Below, piece after piece: positions 49,053 through 57,405 of a stretch of 64,000 nt of DNA. Each line of letters starts with the position of its first letter. Position 1 is the stretch's first letter. Source of the stretch: Stutzerimonas kunmingensis (GTDB lineage Bacteria > Pseudomonadota > Gammaproteobacteria > Pseudomonadales > Pseudomonadaceae); the NCBI RefSeq assembly GCF_021432085.1, contig NZ_CP090366.1, forward strand, positions 1-64,000. Direction: 5' to 3'. The notes beneath the pieces are model-generated. The model was given only the letters and a program-made list of their open reading frames with translations, made no database searches and was not told the DNA's origin. Position numbers and translations under genes: made by a program.

Positions 49053-49421
49053 ATGAACAACGATCCATTTCGAATCCCTACAGATGCCGAAATCGCCACC
49101 GCAGAGTGCAGGCTTGGCATTAGGTTTCATGATGGCTACCGATGCTTTTTAAAGTCTGGCAGCGATGTTGCAAATGCTACTTTTGAAGCGGCGGTAGTTC
49201 TGCCTGGCTCTGGACATCTTGATATCTTTGAAATTGCCGAAACAGCCTGGAATGTCATGGGCCTTCCGAAAGACCTGTTACCGTTCATTGAGGACAATGG
49301 CGACTATTTCTGTATATCAAAGTCGGGCGAGATAATTTACTGGTCTCACAATGGCAGCACTAATGAAAAGTGGCCTAATCTTGCTGCGTGGCACAAGCAG
49401 GTCTGTGTAGACCTTGAGTAA
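49053..49421 (+). CDS. SMI1/KNR4 (SUKH) family protein (integron cassette 3)
   Basis: 122-residue soluble protein of the SUKH superfamily: an N-terminal helix (PTDAEIATAECRLGIRFHDGYRCFLK), then LPFIEDNGDYFCISKSGEIIYWSHNG, characteristic of the fold. Many SUKH proteins are immunity proteins against secreted nuclease or deaminase toxins, but no toxin gene is next to it. Occupies cassette 3 alone; there is no clear ribosome site, only 9 bp between the attC2 end and the ATG. Confidence 0.85.
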   Translation: MNNDPFRIPTDAEIATAECRLGIRFHDGYRCFLKSGSDVANATFEAAVVLPGSGHLDIFEIAETAWNVMGLPKDLLPFIEDNGDYFCISKSGEIIYWSHNGSTNEKWPNLAAWHKQVCVDLE

Positions 49422-49430
49422 TGGCGGAAC

Positions 49431-49506
49431 GCCTAACTAGTGGTTCAAATCGCTCGCTTCGCTCACTGGGACGGGCTAAAGCCCGCCCCTTAACCAAACG
49501 TTAGGT
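49431..49506 (+). repeat. attC3, integron recombination site
   Basis: 76 bp from GCCTAAC to GTTAGGT, near-identical to attC1. GCCTAAC exactly matches, as reverse complement, the GTTAGGC that starts cassette 3 (49037-49043), so the cassette boundaries are self-consistent. Confidence 0.92.
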
Positions 49507-49519
49507 ATCAAAGATACTC

Positions 49520-50206
49520 ATGCCTACACCAACCAACAACGCAGATAAAGAATCAACAATCTCTATTGCATACTGGGGAGGAATTTACTCGCTTCTAGTT
49601 GCGATACTTTACTTATGGGGTTACTGGTCACCGTTTAGCGTCAACATACTGGAGCACCTGAGTCTTTCAGATGTAGTAAAAACAGCAGCTTACCCAATCG
49701 CATCTGTATTTATATTCTTAGCGCTTGGGGCTTTTATGGGGGAAATAATGCTGCCCAACGGCTTCATGCCTCAAGGCGGGGTAGCCAATAGTCGAGCCGG
49801 AGTTATTCTACGCCGCTACGCTCCAGCGTTAGCAACGATATATATTTTATTCGTGCTGTTCTTATTTATTTTTGCCCCCATCGAAAAATGGAAAATACTA
49901 CCAGCACTTATTGCCATTCCCATATCGCTCGCCCTAAAGAACACTATCCCTCTAAGCTCAATTATAAAGTCAGAGCAAACCCATACCACATTACTTTTTC
50001 TTCTGGCAGCACTCCCGCCTTTCGCATACGGGCAAGGAATACTAAGAGCAAACGATATTATCAGCGGCAAAAGCTATTCGTATGTAATTTCCAATACTCA
50101 ACCTTCCGAATCCAAAGCAAGTTCTGTGCAAAGCCCCCATCTCCGATACATAGGAAAAGCAGGCGATCAATATTTTCTCTACTCACCTGCAACTGAATCG
50201 GTGTGA
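49520..50206 (+). CDS. multi-pass membrane protein, 3' end cut off by an IS (integron cassette 4)
   Basis: 228 codons as it reads now. About five hydrophobic helices (roughly 18-36, 54-74, 100-120, 126-142 and 155-172) precede a soluble C-terminal stretch. The stop TGA at 50204 is the first three bases of the inserted IS3-family element. If the element and one GTG copy are removed, the frame continues at 51516 for 26 more codons after the shared Val and stops at TAA 51597-51599, giving 254 residues. No family recognised. It may still be made as a slightly shortened protein. Confidence 0.75.
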   Translation: MPTPTNNADKESTISIAYWGGIYSLLVAILYLWGYWSPFSVNILEHLSLSDVVKTAAYPIASVFIFLALGAFMGEIMLPNGFMPQGGVANSRAGVILRRYAPALATIYILFVLFLFIFAPIEKWKILPALIAIPISLALKNTIPLSSIIKSEQTHTTLLFLLAALPPFAYGQGILRANDIISGKSYSYVISNTQPSESKASSVQSPHLRYIGKAGDQYFLYSPATESV

Positions 50207-50253
50207 ATCGCCCCGGGTTTCGTGGAGGCCTCAACTCTTGAGAAGATGAGGCT

Positions 50254-50577
50254 ATGAGAAAGACTACGACCTACTCCCCCGAAGTCCGTGAACGTGCTGT
50301 GCGCATGGTTCTGGAGCACCTGAACGACTACCCCTCCGAGTGGGCGGCCATTGAGGCCATCGCCCCGAAGATTGGTTGTGCAGCGCAAACCCTGCATGGC
50401 TGGATTCGTCGCCACCAGACTGATGCCGGTCAGCGTCCTGGGCCGACCACCGAAGAGCGCGAACGCATCAAAGCCCTGGAGCGTGAGAACCGTGAGTTGC
50501 GCAAAGCCAACGAGATTCTGCGCCTGGCCAGTGCGTATTTTGCCCAGGCGGAGCTCGACCGCCGCACCAAGTCCTGA
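50254..50577 (+). CDS. IS3-family transposase OrfA
   Basis: 107-residue protein with an N-terminal HTH ([16 protein letters not shown] to [15 protein letters not shown]) and a C-terminal leucine-zipper-like coiled coil ([21 protein letters not shown]) that mediates dimerisation. In this family it binds the IS ends. The gene ends at 50577 in the frame +1 relative to orfB; the full transposase OrfAB would require programmed -1 frameshifting. Confidence 0.93.
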   Translation: MRKTTTYSPEVRERAVRMVLEHLNDYPSEWAAIEAIAPKIGCAAQTLHGWIRRHQTDAGQRPGPTTEERERIKALERENRELRKANEILRLASAYFAQAELDRRTKS

Positions 50578-51476
50578 GGGCATTTGTCGATCAGCATCGT
50601 GACCGTCTCGGGGTCGAGTCGATCTGCCGTGTCTTGCAGATCGCCCCGTCCGGTTACCGCCGGCACGCGGCGCAGCAGCGCAACCCGGAACTGCGCTGTT
50701 GCCGTGCTCGGCGCGATGACGCGTTGATCTTGGAAATCCAGCGGGTGTGGAACACCAACATGCAGTGCTATGGCGCGGTGAAGGTCTGGAAGCAACTCCG
50801 GCGAGAAGGCATCGAGACGGCCAGATGCACGGTGGAACGGTTGATGCGTCGGGCTGGATTGCAGGGCATTAGGCGCGGCCAGGTCGTGCGGACAACGGTG
50901 GCCGGCGACAAGTCGCTCTGCCCGCTGGATCGCGTACAGCGCCAGTTCCATGCCGATCGCCCGAACCAGTTGTGGGTGTCGGACTTCACGTACGTGTCGA
51001 CCTGGCAGGGCTGGCTGTATGTGGCCTTCGTGATTGACGTATTTGCGCGACGGATCGTCGGCTGGCGAGTCAGTACCAGCATGAAGACCGACTTCGTGCT
51101 GGATGCCCTGGAGCAGGCCCTATACGCCCGCCAACCGCATCGCACTGGCGGCCTGATCCATCACAGCGACCGTGGCAGTCAGTACGTCTCGATCCGCTAT
51201 ACCGAGCGACTGGCAGAGGCCGGTATTGAGCCCTCAGTTGGCAGCAAGGGCGATAGCTACGACAACGCCTTGGCCGAAACAATCAACGGGCTGTACAAGG
51301 CCGAGCTGATTTACCGTCAATCATGGAAGAGCCGCGAAGCTGTTGAGATGGCGACTTTGAAATGGGTGCACTGGTACAACCACCAGCGGTTGCTGAGTTC
51401 AATCGGCTATATCCCGCCTGCGGAAGCTGAGGCAAACTTCTACCAGCAACAAGCAGGTCAGGCCATGGCGGCCTGA
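50571..51476 (+). CDS. IS3-family transposase OrfB (DDE catalytic part)
   Basis: Catalytic part with an rve-type DDE integrase core: first Asp in LWVSDFTYV, second in [11 protein letters not shown] and Glu in [17 protein letters not shown]. Family similarity begins at [16 protein letters not shown], before any ATG or GTG, so the protein is probably made as an OrfAB fusion by -1 frameshift. I saw no classic A6G slippery run, so the shift point is undefined. The start given is the beginning of recognisable similarity. Confidence 0.88.
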   Translation, partial: VLRAFVDQHRDRLGVESICRVLQIAPSGYRRHAAQQRNPELRCCRARRDDALILEIQRVWNTNMQCYGAVKVWKQLRREGIETARCTVERLMRRAGLQGIRRGQVVRTTVAGDKSLCPLDRVQRQFHADRPNQLWVSDFTYVSTWQGWLYVAFVIDVFARRIVGWRVSTSMKTDFVLDALEQALYARQPHRTGGLIHHSDRGSQYVSIRYTERLAEAGIEPSVGSKGDSYDNALAETINGLYKAELIYRQSWKSREAVEMATLKWVHWYNHQRLLSSIGYIPPAEAEANFYQQQAGQAMAA

Positions 51477-51629
51477 CTTAAACGAAACGGCCTCCACAAA
51501 AGCCGGGGCGATTCAGTGCTTGTCATCGCAGCAAGCGAAACCATTGAGTTAAAGAAATTTAAAAAACAAAGTGATCAATCACACCACAACCTCCAATAAA
51601 ACCATTAGCGAAGCCCCTAAGCCTGAGAG

Positions 51630-52232
51630 TTGAACCTAACAACTGTATATGGACTCTCCCCACAAGCAGTGAGGAATAGCTTTTTTCGAGCCTGTCGTCA
51701 GTGCGGTTGCATTCCCCTCTCCGGCTGGCTAAAGAAGGCGCAGGCCCAGTTACCGGAAGCGGAGGCGCAGGCGTTGTTATCCGCACGGCTGGCGCCGGAT
51801 ATGTTTCCGCTGTCGACCCAGGTTCGCTTTGCCTGTGTGCAGGCGCGGGAGGCTGTTTGCCGGTTGAGAGGCGAGGCGTTTCCGGCTGTGATCAACGAGT
51901 TGCTGGACGAGGGGAGGCAGGCTGGTGAGCGGCCGGGCACGCTGGCTGATGCCTATGCCCGGATCGATGAGACGGTGGCATTGCTCGACGGTCTCGCCGC
52001 CGATGCGCTGGATGCGAATGCGGACAAGCCAATCGCCCATGAGCTGGCAAACGGGATGATCTTCGACCTGACTGCGGACCAGTACGCCCGCGACTGGACG
52101 CTGGCGCAGTTCTACTTCCATGTGATGACCGCGTATTCGATCCTGCGTAAGGAAGGGATCGAGCTGGGCAAGGCGGACTACGTGGCGCATATGCTGCCGT
52201 ATCTGCGCCCGGAGACTGTTCCGAAGGGGTAG
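51630..52232 (+). pseudogene. 5'-truncated DUF1993 family gene
   Basis: DUF1993 similarity starts at about 51717 (LSGWLKKAQAQLPEAE) and runs to the end, with ARLAPDMFPLSTQVRFACVQA and FDLTADQYARDWTLAQFYFHVMTAYSILR. The family's usual N-terminus of about 20 residues (MxxxYxASVPxFxRxL) is missing; upstream codons are unrelated cassette-edge sequence. Only a TTG at 51630 could start the frame, inside the attC4 remnant. GC content is that of the core genome. Likely broken by the arrival or deletion of the cassette island; a short in-frame product from the hybrid start is possible. Confidence 0.75.
51634..51640 (+). repeat. left half of attC4 (degenerate or truncated)
   Basis: ACCTAAC is the exact reverse complement of GTTAGGT (49500-49506), the start of cassette 4, and lies 34 bp after the restored stop of its gene. 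No matching palindromic right half is seen; a poor GTTGCAT occurs at 51706. The site is probably truncated at the island's right edge. Confidence 0.6.
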
Positions 52233-52293
52233 CGAGGTAGCCTGAACGTAACTACGCATGCGCGGTGTCGGCAGAGGGGGGCGAGTGGCGTAG

Positions 52294-52319
52294 GGTGGAC
52301 AACGCTGCGCTTGTCCACC
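52294..52319. repeat. intergenic palindrome
   Basis: Perfect stem GGTGGACAA / TTGTCCACC with an 8-base CGCTGCGC loop. It resembles two other palindromes in the window (56748-56773 and 58485-58518), all built on GGTGGA...TCCACC, and may be a REP-like element of this species. Confidence 0.6.
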
Positions 52320-52452
52320 GATGCGAATCGACGGGCAGGGCAGGTGGTTGGCGAAACGCTCGCGGGCTCCGGGCGTCCAACCGGGATGCCGCGCCAGAGC
52401 GGGCGTATTTGCGAACGACGTTCGCCCACCTCGCCACAAAGCAGACCTCCCC

Positions 52453-54288
52453 ATGCTGTTCCGCCGTTTCGAAAACCTGATCAATGTCTTCAAGCCCAGC
52501 CCGGACGTTGCGCCGCCGGCCGGGATGCTGCGTTTCTATGCCCATTACCTGAAGCAGGTATGGCCATTGATGACCGCCGTGCTGGTGGTCGGCTTCTTCG
52601 CCGCGCTCATCGAGGTGGCGCTGTTCAGCTTTCTCGGCCAGTTGATCGATATGGCTCAGGCGACCGATGACGCGCGGACCTTCTTTGCCGAGCACCGCAA
52701 CGAGTTGCTGTGGATGGCGGCGGTGGCGCTGGTCATCCGGCCGCTGGTGTTCGGCCTGCACAACCTGCTGACGCATCAGGCGATCAATCCGGGGCTGACC
52801 AATCTGATCCGCTGGCAGAACCATCGGTACGTGCTCAAGCAAAGCCTGAACTTCTTCCAGAACGATTTCGCCGGGCGCATCGCTCAGCGCGTGATGCAGA
52901 CCGGGCCGTCGCTGCGCGATTCGGCCATGCAGGTGATCGATGCGCTCTGGCATGTGGTGGTCTATGCCGGCAGCGCGCTGTATCTGTTCGCCGCTGCTGA
53001 CCTGCGCCTGATCGTGCCCTTGCTGCTGTGGATCGTCGGCTACAGCGCCGCACTCTGGTACTTCGTGCCGCGTATCCGCGCGCGCTCGGCGGCGGCGTCC
53101 GCGGCGCGTTCGAAGGTGATGGGGCGGGTGGTGGACGGCTACAGCAACGTCGCCACGCTGAAGCTGTTCGCCCATTCGCGGGAGGAGGAGAGCTACGCCC
53201 GCGAGGCGATGCAGGAGCTGCTCGGCAAGTTCCGCCTGCAGTCGCGGGTGATCACCAGCCTGGATTTCCTGATCACCTGCATGAACGGTTTGCTGATCGT
53301 CGGCACCGGCGCGCTGGCGCTGTGGCTGTGGAGCGAGGCGCTGATCACGACAGGCGCCATCGCCCTGGCGCTGGGCCTGGTGATTCGCATCAACAACATG
53401 GCCGAGTGGATCATGTGGGTGGTCAACGGCATCTTCGAGAACGTCGGCACCGTGCAGGACGGCATGAAGACCATCGTCCAGCCGCGCGACGTGCTCGACC
53501 CCGAGGACGCCAGGCCGCTGCAGGTGGAGCAGGGCGGCGTGCGCTTCGACGACGTGCATTTCCACTACGGCAAGCAGGGCGGGGTGATCAGCGGGCTGAC
53601 CATCGACATTCGCCCGGGCGAGAAGATCGGCCTGGTCGGGCCGTCCGGCGCCGGCAAGTCGACGCTGGTCAACCTGCTGCTGCGCCTCTATGACCTGGAA
53701 AGCGGGCGCATCCTCATCGATGGGCAGAACGTCGCCGAGGTCAGCCAGGAAAGCCTGCGCGCCAATATCGGCGTGGTCACCCAGGACACCTCGCTGCTGC
53801 ACCGTTCCATCCGCGACAACCTGCGCTACGGCAAGCCCGACGCCACGGAAGAAGAACTCTGGGCTGCGGCACGCAAGGCCCGCGCGGACGCGTTCATAGA
53901 GACCCTGGACGACAGCCAGGGCGGCCTTGGCTTCGAGGCGATGGTGGGCGAGCGCGGCGTGAAGCTCTCCGGCGGGCAACGGCAACGCATCGCCATCGCC
54001 CGGGTGCTGCTCAAGGACGCGCCGATCCTGGTGCTCGACGAAGCCACCTCGGCGCTGGATTCGGAAGTCGAGGCGGCGATTCAGGAGAGCCTGGATACCC
54101 TGATGGAAGGCAAGACGGTGATCGCCATCGCCCACCGGCTGTCGACCATCGCCCGTATGGATCGGCTGGTGGTGATCGACGGGGGCCAGGTGATCGAGAC
54201 CGGCACCCATGCCGAGCTGATCGCCCGCGGCGGGCTCTATGCGCGGCTGTGGCAGCACCAGACCGGTGGGTTTGTCGGGGTGGATTGA
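52453..54288 (+). CDS. ABC exporter, fused membrane and ATP-binding domains
   Basis: 611-residue half-transporter: six transmembrane helices in the first 330 residues, then an ATPase domain with Walker A GPSGAGKST, Q-loop VVTQDTSLLH, signature LSGGQRQR and Walker B ILVLDEATSALD. The layout is of the MsbA/multidrug type. Substrate is unknown. The frame is open upstream but the ATG at 52453, MLFRRFENLINVF, is the natural start. It is the first intact core gene to the right of the island. Confidence 0.93.
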   Translation: MLFRRFENLINVFKPSPDVAPPAGMLRFYAHYLKQVWPLMTAVLVVGFFAALIEVALFSFLGQLIDMAQATDDARTFFAEHRNELLWMAAVALVIRPLVFGLHNLLTHQAINPGLTNLIRWQNHRYVLKQSLNFFQNDFAGRIAQRVMQTGPSLRDSAMQVIDALWHVVVYAGSALYLFAAADLRLIVPLLLWIVGYSAALWYFVPRIRARSAAASAARSKVMGRVVDGYSNVATLKLFAHSREEESYAREAMQELLGKFRLQSRVITSLDFLITCMNGLLIVGTGALALWLWSEALITTGAIALALGLVIRINNMAEWIMWVVNGIFENVGTVQDGMKTIVQPRDVLDPEDARPLQVEQGGVRFDDVHFHYGKQGGVISGLTIDIRPGEKIGLVGPSGAGKSTLVNLLLRLYDLESGRILIDGQNVAEVSQESLRANIGVVTQDTSLLHRSIRDNLRYGKPDATEEELWAAARKARADAFIETLDDSQGGLGFEAMVGERGVKLSGGQRQRIAIARVLLKDAPILVLDEATSALDSEVEAAIQESLDTLMEGKTVIAIAHRLSTIARMDRLVVIDGGQVIETGTHAELIARGGLYARLWQHQTGGFVGVD

Positions 54289-54444
54289 TTCGAACGGGCG
54301 TGGGATCGGTAGCGGGTGAGTCCGTCGAGGCGGTCGGAGCATGGCGCACTCGCGGCACTCCCACGCAGCGCAGCAGGTCTGTATCAGCTGTCCGGCCGTT
54401 TTCTCAAGAAGCAAGCCCAAAATCAATCGAGCGCAGAGGTAACC

Positions 54445-55071
54445 ATGAATATCTTCCTGACATCCTCCTTTGCTGAGGTCGTGGACTTGTTTGTCAGGTT
54501 CACCGGAGGCGAGTGCCGCGGCAGGACGGTTACGCTGATTCCTACGGCGAGTCTTGCCGAGGAGGTCAATTCCTACCTTGTTGCGGCCAGGGAGGCGTTT
54601 GTCGAAGCCGGTCTGGTGATCGATGAACTCGAGGTTTCAACCGCAACTCAGGACGAGATCGTCAGCAAGCTCGAACGTGGCGATTACATCTATGTGTCAG
54701 GCGGCAACACCTTCTTTCTGCTGCAGGAGCTGAAGCGCACAGGCGCGGACAGGTTGATCGCGGAACAGGTCAGGGCCGGGAAGTGCTATATCGGCGAATC
54801 CGCCGGCTCCGCGATACTCGCCCCGAGCATCGACTATATTCGGGCGCTGGATGACGTCACTGCCGCGCCTGATCTGGAGTCCTATACCGCACTGGGGCTG
54901 GTCGATTTCTACCCGCTGCCGCATTACCGAAATGCGCCGTTCGACGAGGCCGTCGAGCAGGTGCTGAAGGAGTATGGGCAGGTGTTGGCGCTTCGCCCAT
55001 TCAGCAATAACCAGGCGATCGTCGTGTCGGGCGGTCACGCTGAAATCCAAACGAGCGGCGAACGAGGCTAA
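54445..55071 (+). CDS. peptidase E-like (S51 family) protein
   Basis: 208-residue protein of the class I glutamine amidotransferase-like fold. The nucleophile Ser sits in the elbow GESAGSAI (near residue 117), with SGGNTFFLLQEL before it and DFYPLPHYRN providing the likely histidine. Peptidase E cleaves Asp-X dipeptides. Other members of the fold act differently, so the reaction is inferred. The start MNIFLTSSFAEV follows AGAGG. Confidence 0.85.
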   Translation: MNIFLTSSFAEVVDLFVRFTGGECRGRTVTLIPTASLAEEVNSYLVAAREAFVEAGLVIDELEVSTATQDEIVSKLERGDYIYVSGGNTFFLLQELKRTGADRLIAEQVRAGKCYIGESAGSAILAPSIDYIRALDDVTAAPDLESYTALGLVDFYPLPHYRNAPFDEAVEQVLKEYGQVLALRPFSNNQAIVVSGGHAEIQTSGERG

Positions 55072-55285
55072 CGCCAGCTTCAAGGCCTGCCTGCTCTGCC
55101 AAGCCTCTATCAGTCACCAAATGCCCTTGCCGCCGCTACCTCTGGAGCAGTGGCCTGGCGCGGGCTTGCAAGGCCCTGAGCAACGCGCACGGCGCATTCC
55201 GGTTCGTCGTCGCGCCACCTGAACCCTCATACACTGCGCCCACTCGTACCTCTAGCGCAGTCATTCATCTGAGAGGGAGCCCGCC

Positions 55286-55579
55286 ATGAGCGATAGACAA
55301 GCCAGCGTCCGCCACGATGCCGCGCAGCAGCGCTATGAGTTGCTGGTCGACGGCCAGCCGCTCGGCTTTGCCGAGTACAGCGAGCAGGGCGAGCGGATGG
55401 TCTTTACCCATACCGAGGTCGACCCCAGCCTGGCCGGGCAGGGGCTGGGCAGTGTGCTGGCCAAGGGCGCGCTGGAGGATGCGCGGCGCCGCGGCAAGCG
55501 GGTGGTGCCGCAATGCGAGTTCATCGCCAGCTACATCGAGCGCCACGAGCAATGGCAGGACCTGGTCGATCCGGCCTGA
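55286..55579 (+). CDS. GNAT-like N-acetyltransferase (YidJ/YjdJ-type)
   Basis: 97-residue single-domain protein of the short GCN5-related group (N-acetyltransferase DUF). HTEVDPSLAGQGLGSVLAKGALEDARRRG contains the acetyl-CoA pyrophosphate loop (QGLGS). The catalytic cysteine seen in this short group may be in PQCEFIASYIERH. Acceptor unknown. GAGGG precedes the ATG. Confidence 0.88.
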   Translation: MSDRQASVRHDAAQQRYELLVDGQPLGFAEYSEQGERMVFTHTEVDPSLAGQGLGSVLAKGALEDARRRGKRVVPQCEFIASYIERHEQWQDLVDPA

Positions 55580-55695
55580 CCAGCACACCCTCCAGGCGGG
55601 ATTTATTGCCGGGGCTGATGCTCTTATCTGAGTGATCGCTGCCGCTGCGCCGTGTGGTGTCGCTTCAGCCGCTGGTTTCGTCAGAGGGCAAACGC

Positions 55696-56100
55696 GTGGA
55701 TGGTCGAGAGTTTGTCTGGGCGCATTTCAAGCTCAATGCCGAGCAGCGCCTGCGTGGCTTCAACTTCTTCGTGGTGCTGGCGATTTTCGCCGATGGCGGC
55801 GTGCTGGCGGCGCTGCAGCGCGGCTTCTCGCCCGGGCTGCTGATTCTGCTCGGTGCCTTTACCGTCTTGCTGGCGCAGGTGTTCTGGCTGGTAGATGCAC
55901 GCAGCCGGCAGCTGCTGGAACTGACCATCACCGCGCTCAAGGAGATGGAGGCCGAGTTTCCCGAGAGCCACCGGCTGTTCGCTGCCGATGCGCTGGGGCA
56001 GAGCCGGGTGATCAGCTACACCTTCGCCATCCGCGCGCTGCTGCTGGCGCAGATGGGCTTTGGTCTCGGCGTGTTCGCCTACGGGCTCTACCAGTGGTGA
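55696..56100 (+). CDS. small two-helix membrane protein
   Basis: About 134 residues with two transmembrane pairs: FFVVLAIFADGGVLAAL and GLLILLGAFTVLLAQVFWLV, then a cytoplasmic or periplasmic helical stretch (ELTITALKEMEAEFPESHRLF) and a last helix (LLLAQMGFGLGVFAYGLYQW). The GTG at 55696 is preferred because GAGGG lies seven bases ahead; the frame is open back to 55654. I do not recognise the family. Confidence 0.7.
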   Translation: MDGREFVWAHFKLNAEQRLRGFNFFVVLAIFADGGVLAALQRGFSPGLLILLGAFTVLLAQVFWLVDARSRQLLELTITALKEMEAEFPESHRLFAADALGQSRVISYTFAIRALLLAQMGFGLGVFAYGLYQW

Positions 56101-56196
56101 GCACTGCGAGCGTGTCATCCGTCGCTGGCTGCGCGCGCAGCCGAACGCTGGCGACGGGCACCCGGTCGGTATTGGTAACCACCGGGAGATCTGACG

Positions 56197-56700
56197 ATGT
56201 CGACTTCGAGCAATCTGTTATGGGCCGCCCTGGCGATCGGGGCGGTGACGGGCATGCGCAGCATGCTGGCGCCGACGCTGGTCAGCCGGGCGTTGAGCGA
56301 GCGCGATGATCTCGCCGGGGCGGGGGAGGCCGCGCAACTGCTGACGTCGGACACCGCGCAGACCTTTCTGCCAACGCTCGCGGCCAGCGAGATGATCGGC
56401 GACAAGATGCCCTTCGCGCCGGATCGCACCATCGTGCCATCGATGATGTTTCGTGCGCTGTCCGGCGGCGTCAGCGCGGCGGCGTTGGCGGGTGTCCGTC
56501 GCGAGCCGGTGCTGGTGCCGGCGTTGCTTGGTGCGACGGCGGCGCTGGTCGCATCCAAGGTCGGGCTGAGCCTGCGCAAGCCCTATCAGCCGAGGCCGCT
56601 GGTCAATGCGGCGCTGGGTGCGGCGGAGGAATGTCTGGCGTTGGTGATTGGCCGAGCCGGGCTGCTGCGGGCGTTGGGCGCGGGGCGGCACGGGCGCTAG
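56197..56700 (+). CDS. DUF4126 family membrane protein
   Basis: 167-residue protein with several hydrophobic segments and the DUF4126 pattern GAVTGMRSMLAPTLVSRAL at the start and DKMPFAPDRT in the middle. Alanine- and glycine-rich helices suggest a small integral membrane protein. Function unknown. A reading frame of the next, minus-strand gene runs into its 3' end, but only because that gene is frameshifted. Confidence 0.82.
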   Translation: MSTSSNLLWAALAIGAVTGMRSMLAPTLVSRALSERDDLAGAGEAAQLLTSDTAQTFLPTLAASEMIGDKMPFAPDRTIVPSMMFRALSGGVSAAALAGVRREPVLVPALLGATAALVASKVGLSLRKPYQPRPLVNAALGAAEECLALVIGRAGLLRALGAGRHGR

Positions 56701-56747
56701 GAAGCCGTGAACTCTTCGCGTTTCGTGGGGTGCGGTGATGCAGGCGC

Positions 56748-56773
56748 GTGGAAAAGGCGTTGCCGTTTTCCAC
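56748..56773. repeat. intergenic palindrome
   Basis: Stem GTGGAAAAGGC / GCCGTTTTCCAC with a 3-base loop and one bulged G. Lies just beyond the natural end of the frameshifted gene at 56800-57193 and may act as its terminator; it belongs to the same GTGGA...TCCAC family as 52294-52319 and 58485-58518. Confidence 0.55.
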
Positions 56774-56799
56774 CCTGCGCGGGTTGCCCTCGGGGCCCG

Positions 56800-57193
56800 T
56801 CAGTCCTGGCTGATCTCGGTCTTGTGCGGATTGCTCTGCAGCAAGCGCGCGTGGGCTTCGGGGGTAGCGGTAGGCGAAGGTGGCGTGTTGCGCGGCCACT
56901 TCGGCCTGCATGGCTTCGCGCTCATGGGCCGGCAGCTTGGCCAGGTATTTCTGGGTGATGGCGTATTTGGCGGCCATCAGCTCGTCGTGGGCTTCGCGCA
57001 ACTCCACTTCGTACGCCTTGGCGCGACGCTCGCGCAGGGCCGCCTGGTCGGTGTGCATGTTGCCGCCTTCATGCAGGACGAAGGCGCACTTCGAGTCGCC
57101 TTCCGTCTGCTCCATGGCCGGCTGCGCAGCCCAGACACTCGAAGCGGCAAGGCAGAGCATCAGGCAGGACGAGACGGTTCTCAGCGTTGGCAT
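56800..57193 (-). pseudogene. exported hypothetical protein, frameshifted near its end
   Basis: Starts MPTLRTVSSCLMLCLAASSVWA (signal peptide), then a helical charged domain with RERRAKAYEVELREAHDELMAAKY. After about residue 112 the frame changes character and stays open to 56603, running into the neighbouring DUF4126 gene. Removing one base from the run of five C (G on the + strand, 56860-56864) gives YRYPEAHARLLQSNPHKTEISQD and a stop at 56800-56802, 130 residues in all, just before a palindrome. This is either a real frameshift or a homopolymer sequencing error. Family not recognised. Confidence 0.75.
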
Positions 57194-57357
57194 GGCGTGG
57201 CCCTCTGCATGCTTGGCAGCGCTCGGGCCGCCTGAAGCGCCAGAATACGCCGGGCGCAGCCAGCACTCAGCAGTCCGGCCCAGCGCCAATCGTCGCAGCA
57301 GGCTATGGCCGTGATGGATTGCGCGTCGTCAGGGTGTGGCTGCCCGACCGCGACATG

Positions 57358-57387
57358 ACATAAAACGGGCCGCGCGATGCGGCCCGT
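57358..57387 (-). terminator. terminator after the stress-type gene
   Basis: Stem ACGGGCCGC / GCGGCCCGT followed on the minus strand by TTTTATGT, about 20 bp beyond the stop at 57406. Confidence 0.8.
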
Positions 57388-57405
57388 GGTACTGCGCAGC
57401 AGCGG

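Larger units (their letters stand above)
50204..51515 (+). mobile_element. IS3-family insertion sequence, 1312 bp
   Basis: Bounded by 27-bp imperfect inverted repeats beginning TGAATCGCCCCGG (three mismatches between ends) and flanked by a 3-bp direct repeat GTG (50201-50203 and 51516-51518). It encodes orfA and orfB in the -1 frame arrangement of the IS3 family. GC content is that of the chromosome, unlike the AT-rich cassette around it. Appears intact. The exact IS name was not determined. Confidence 0.92.

Noticed and set aside
48527..49506. CRISPR array suggested by the near-identical repeats at 48.5 and 49.4 kb
   Set aside because: The repeats are 76 bp, palindromic and separated by whole genes; they fit attC sites, and no cas genes are present.
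52252..54426. 724-codon open frame on the minus strand opposite the ABC exporter
   Set aside because: Shadow of a gene with clear ABC motifs; composition is His/Gln/Arg-rich as typical of antisense frames here. The same applies to 39368-41377, 43850-45862, 36318-37832 and 20244-21980.
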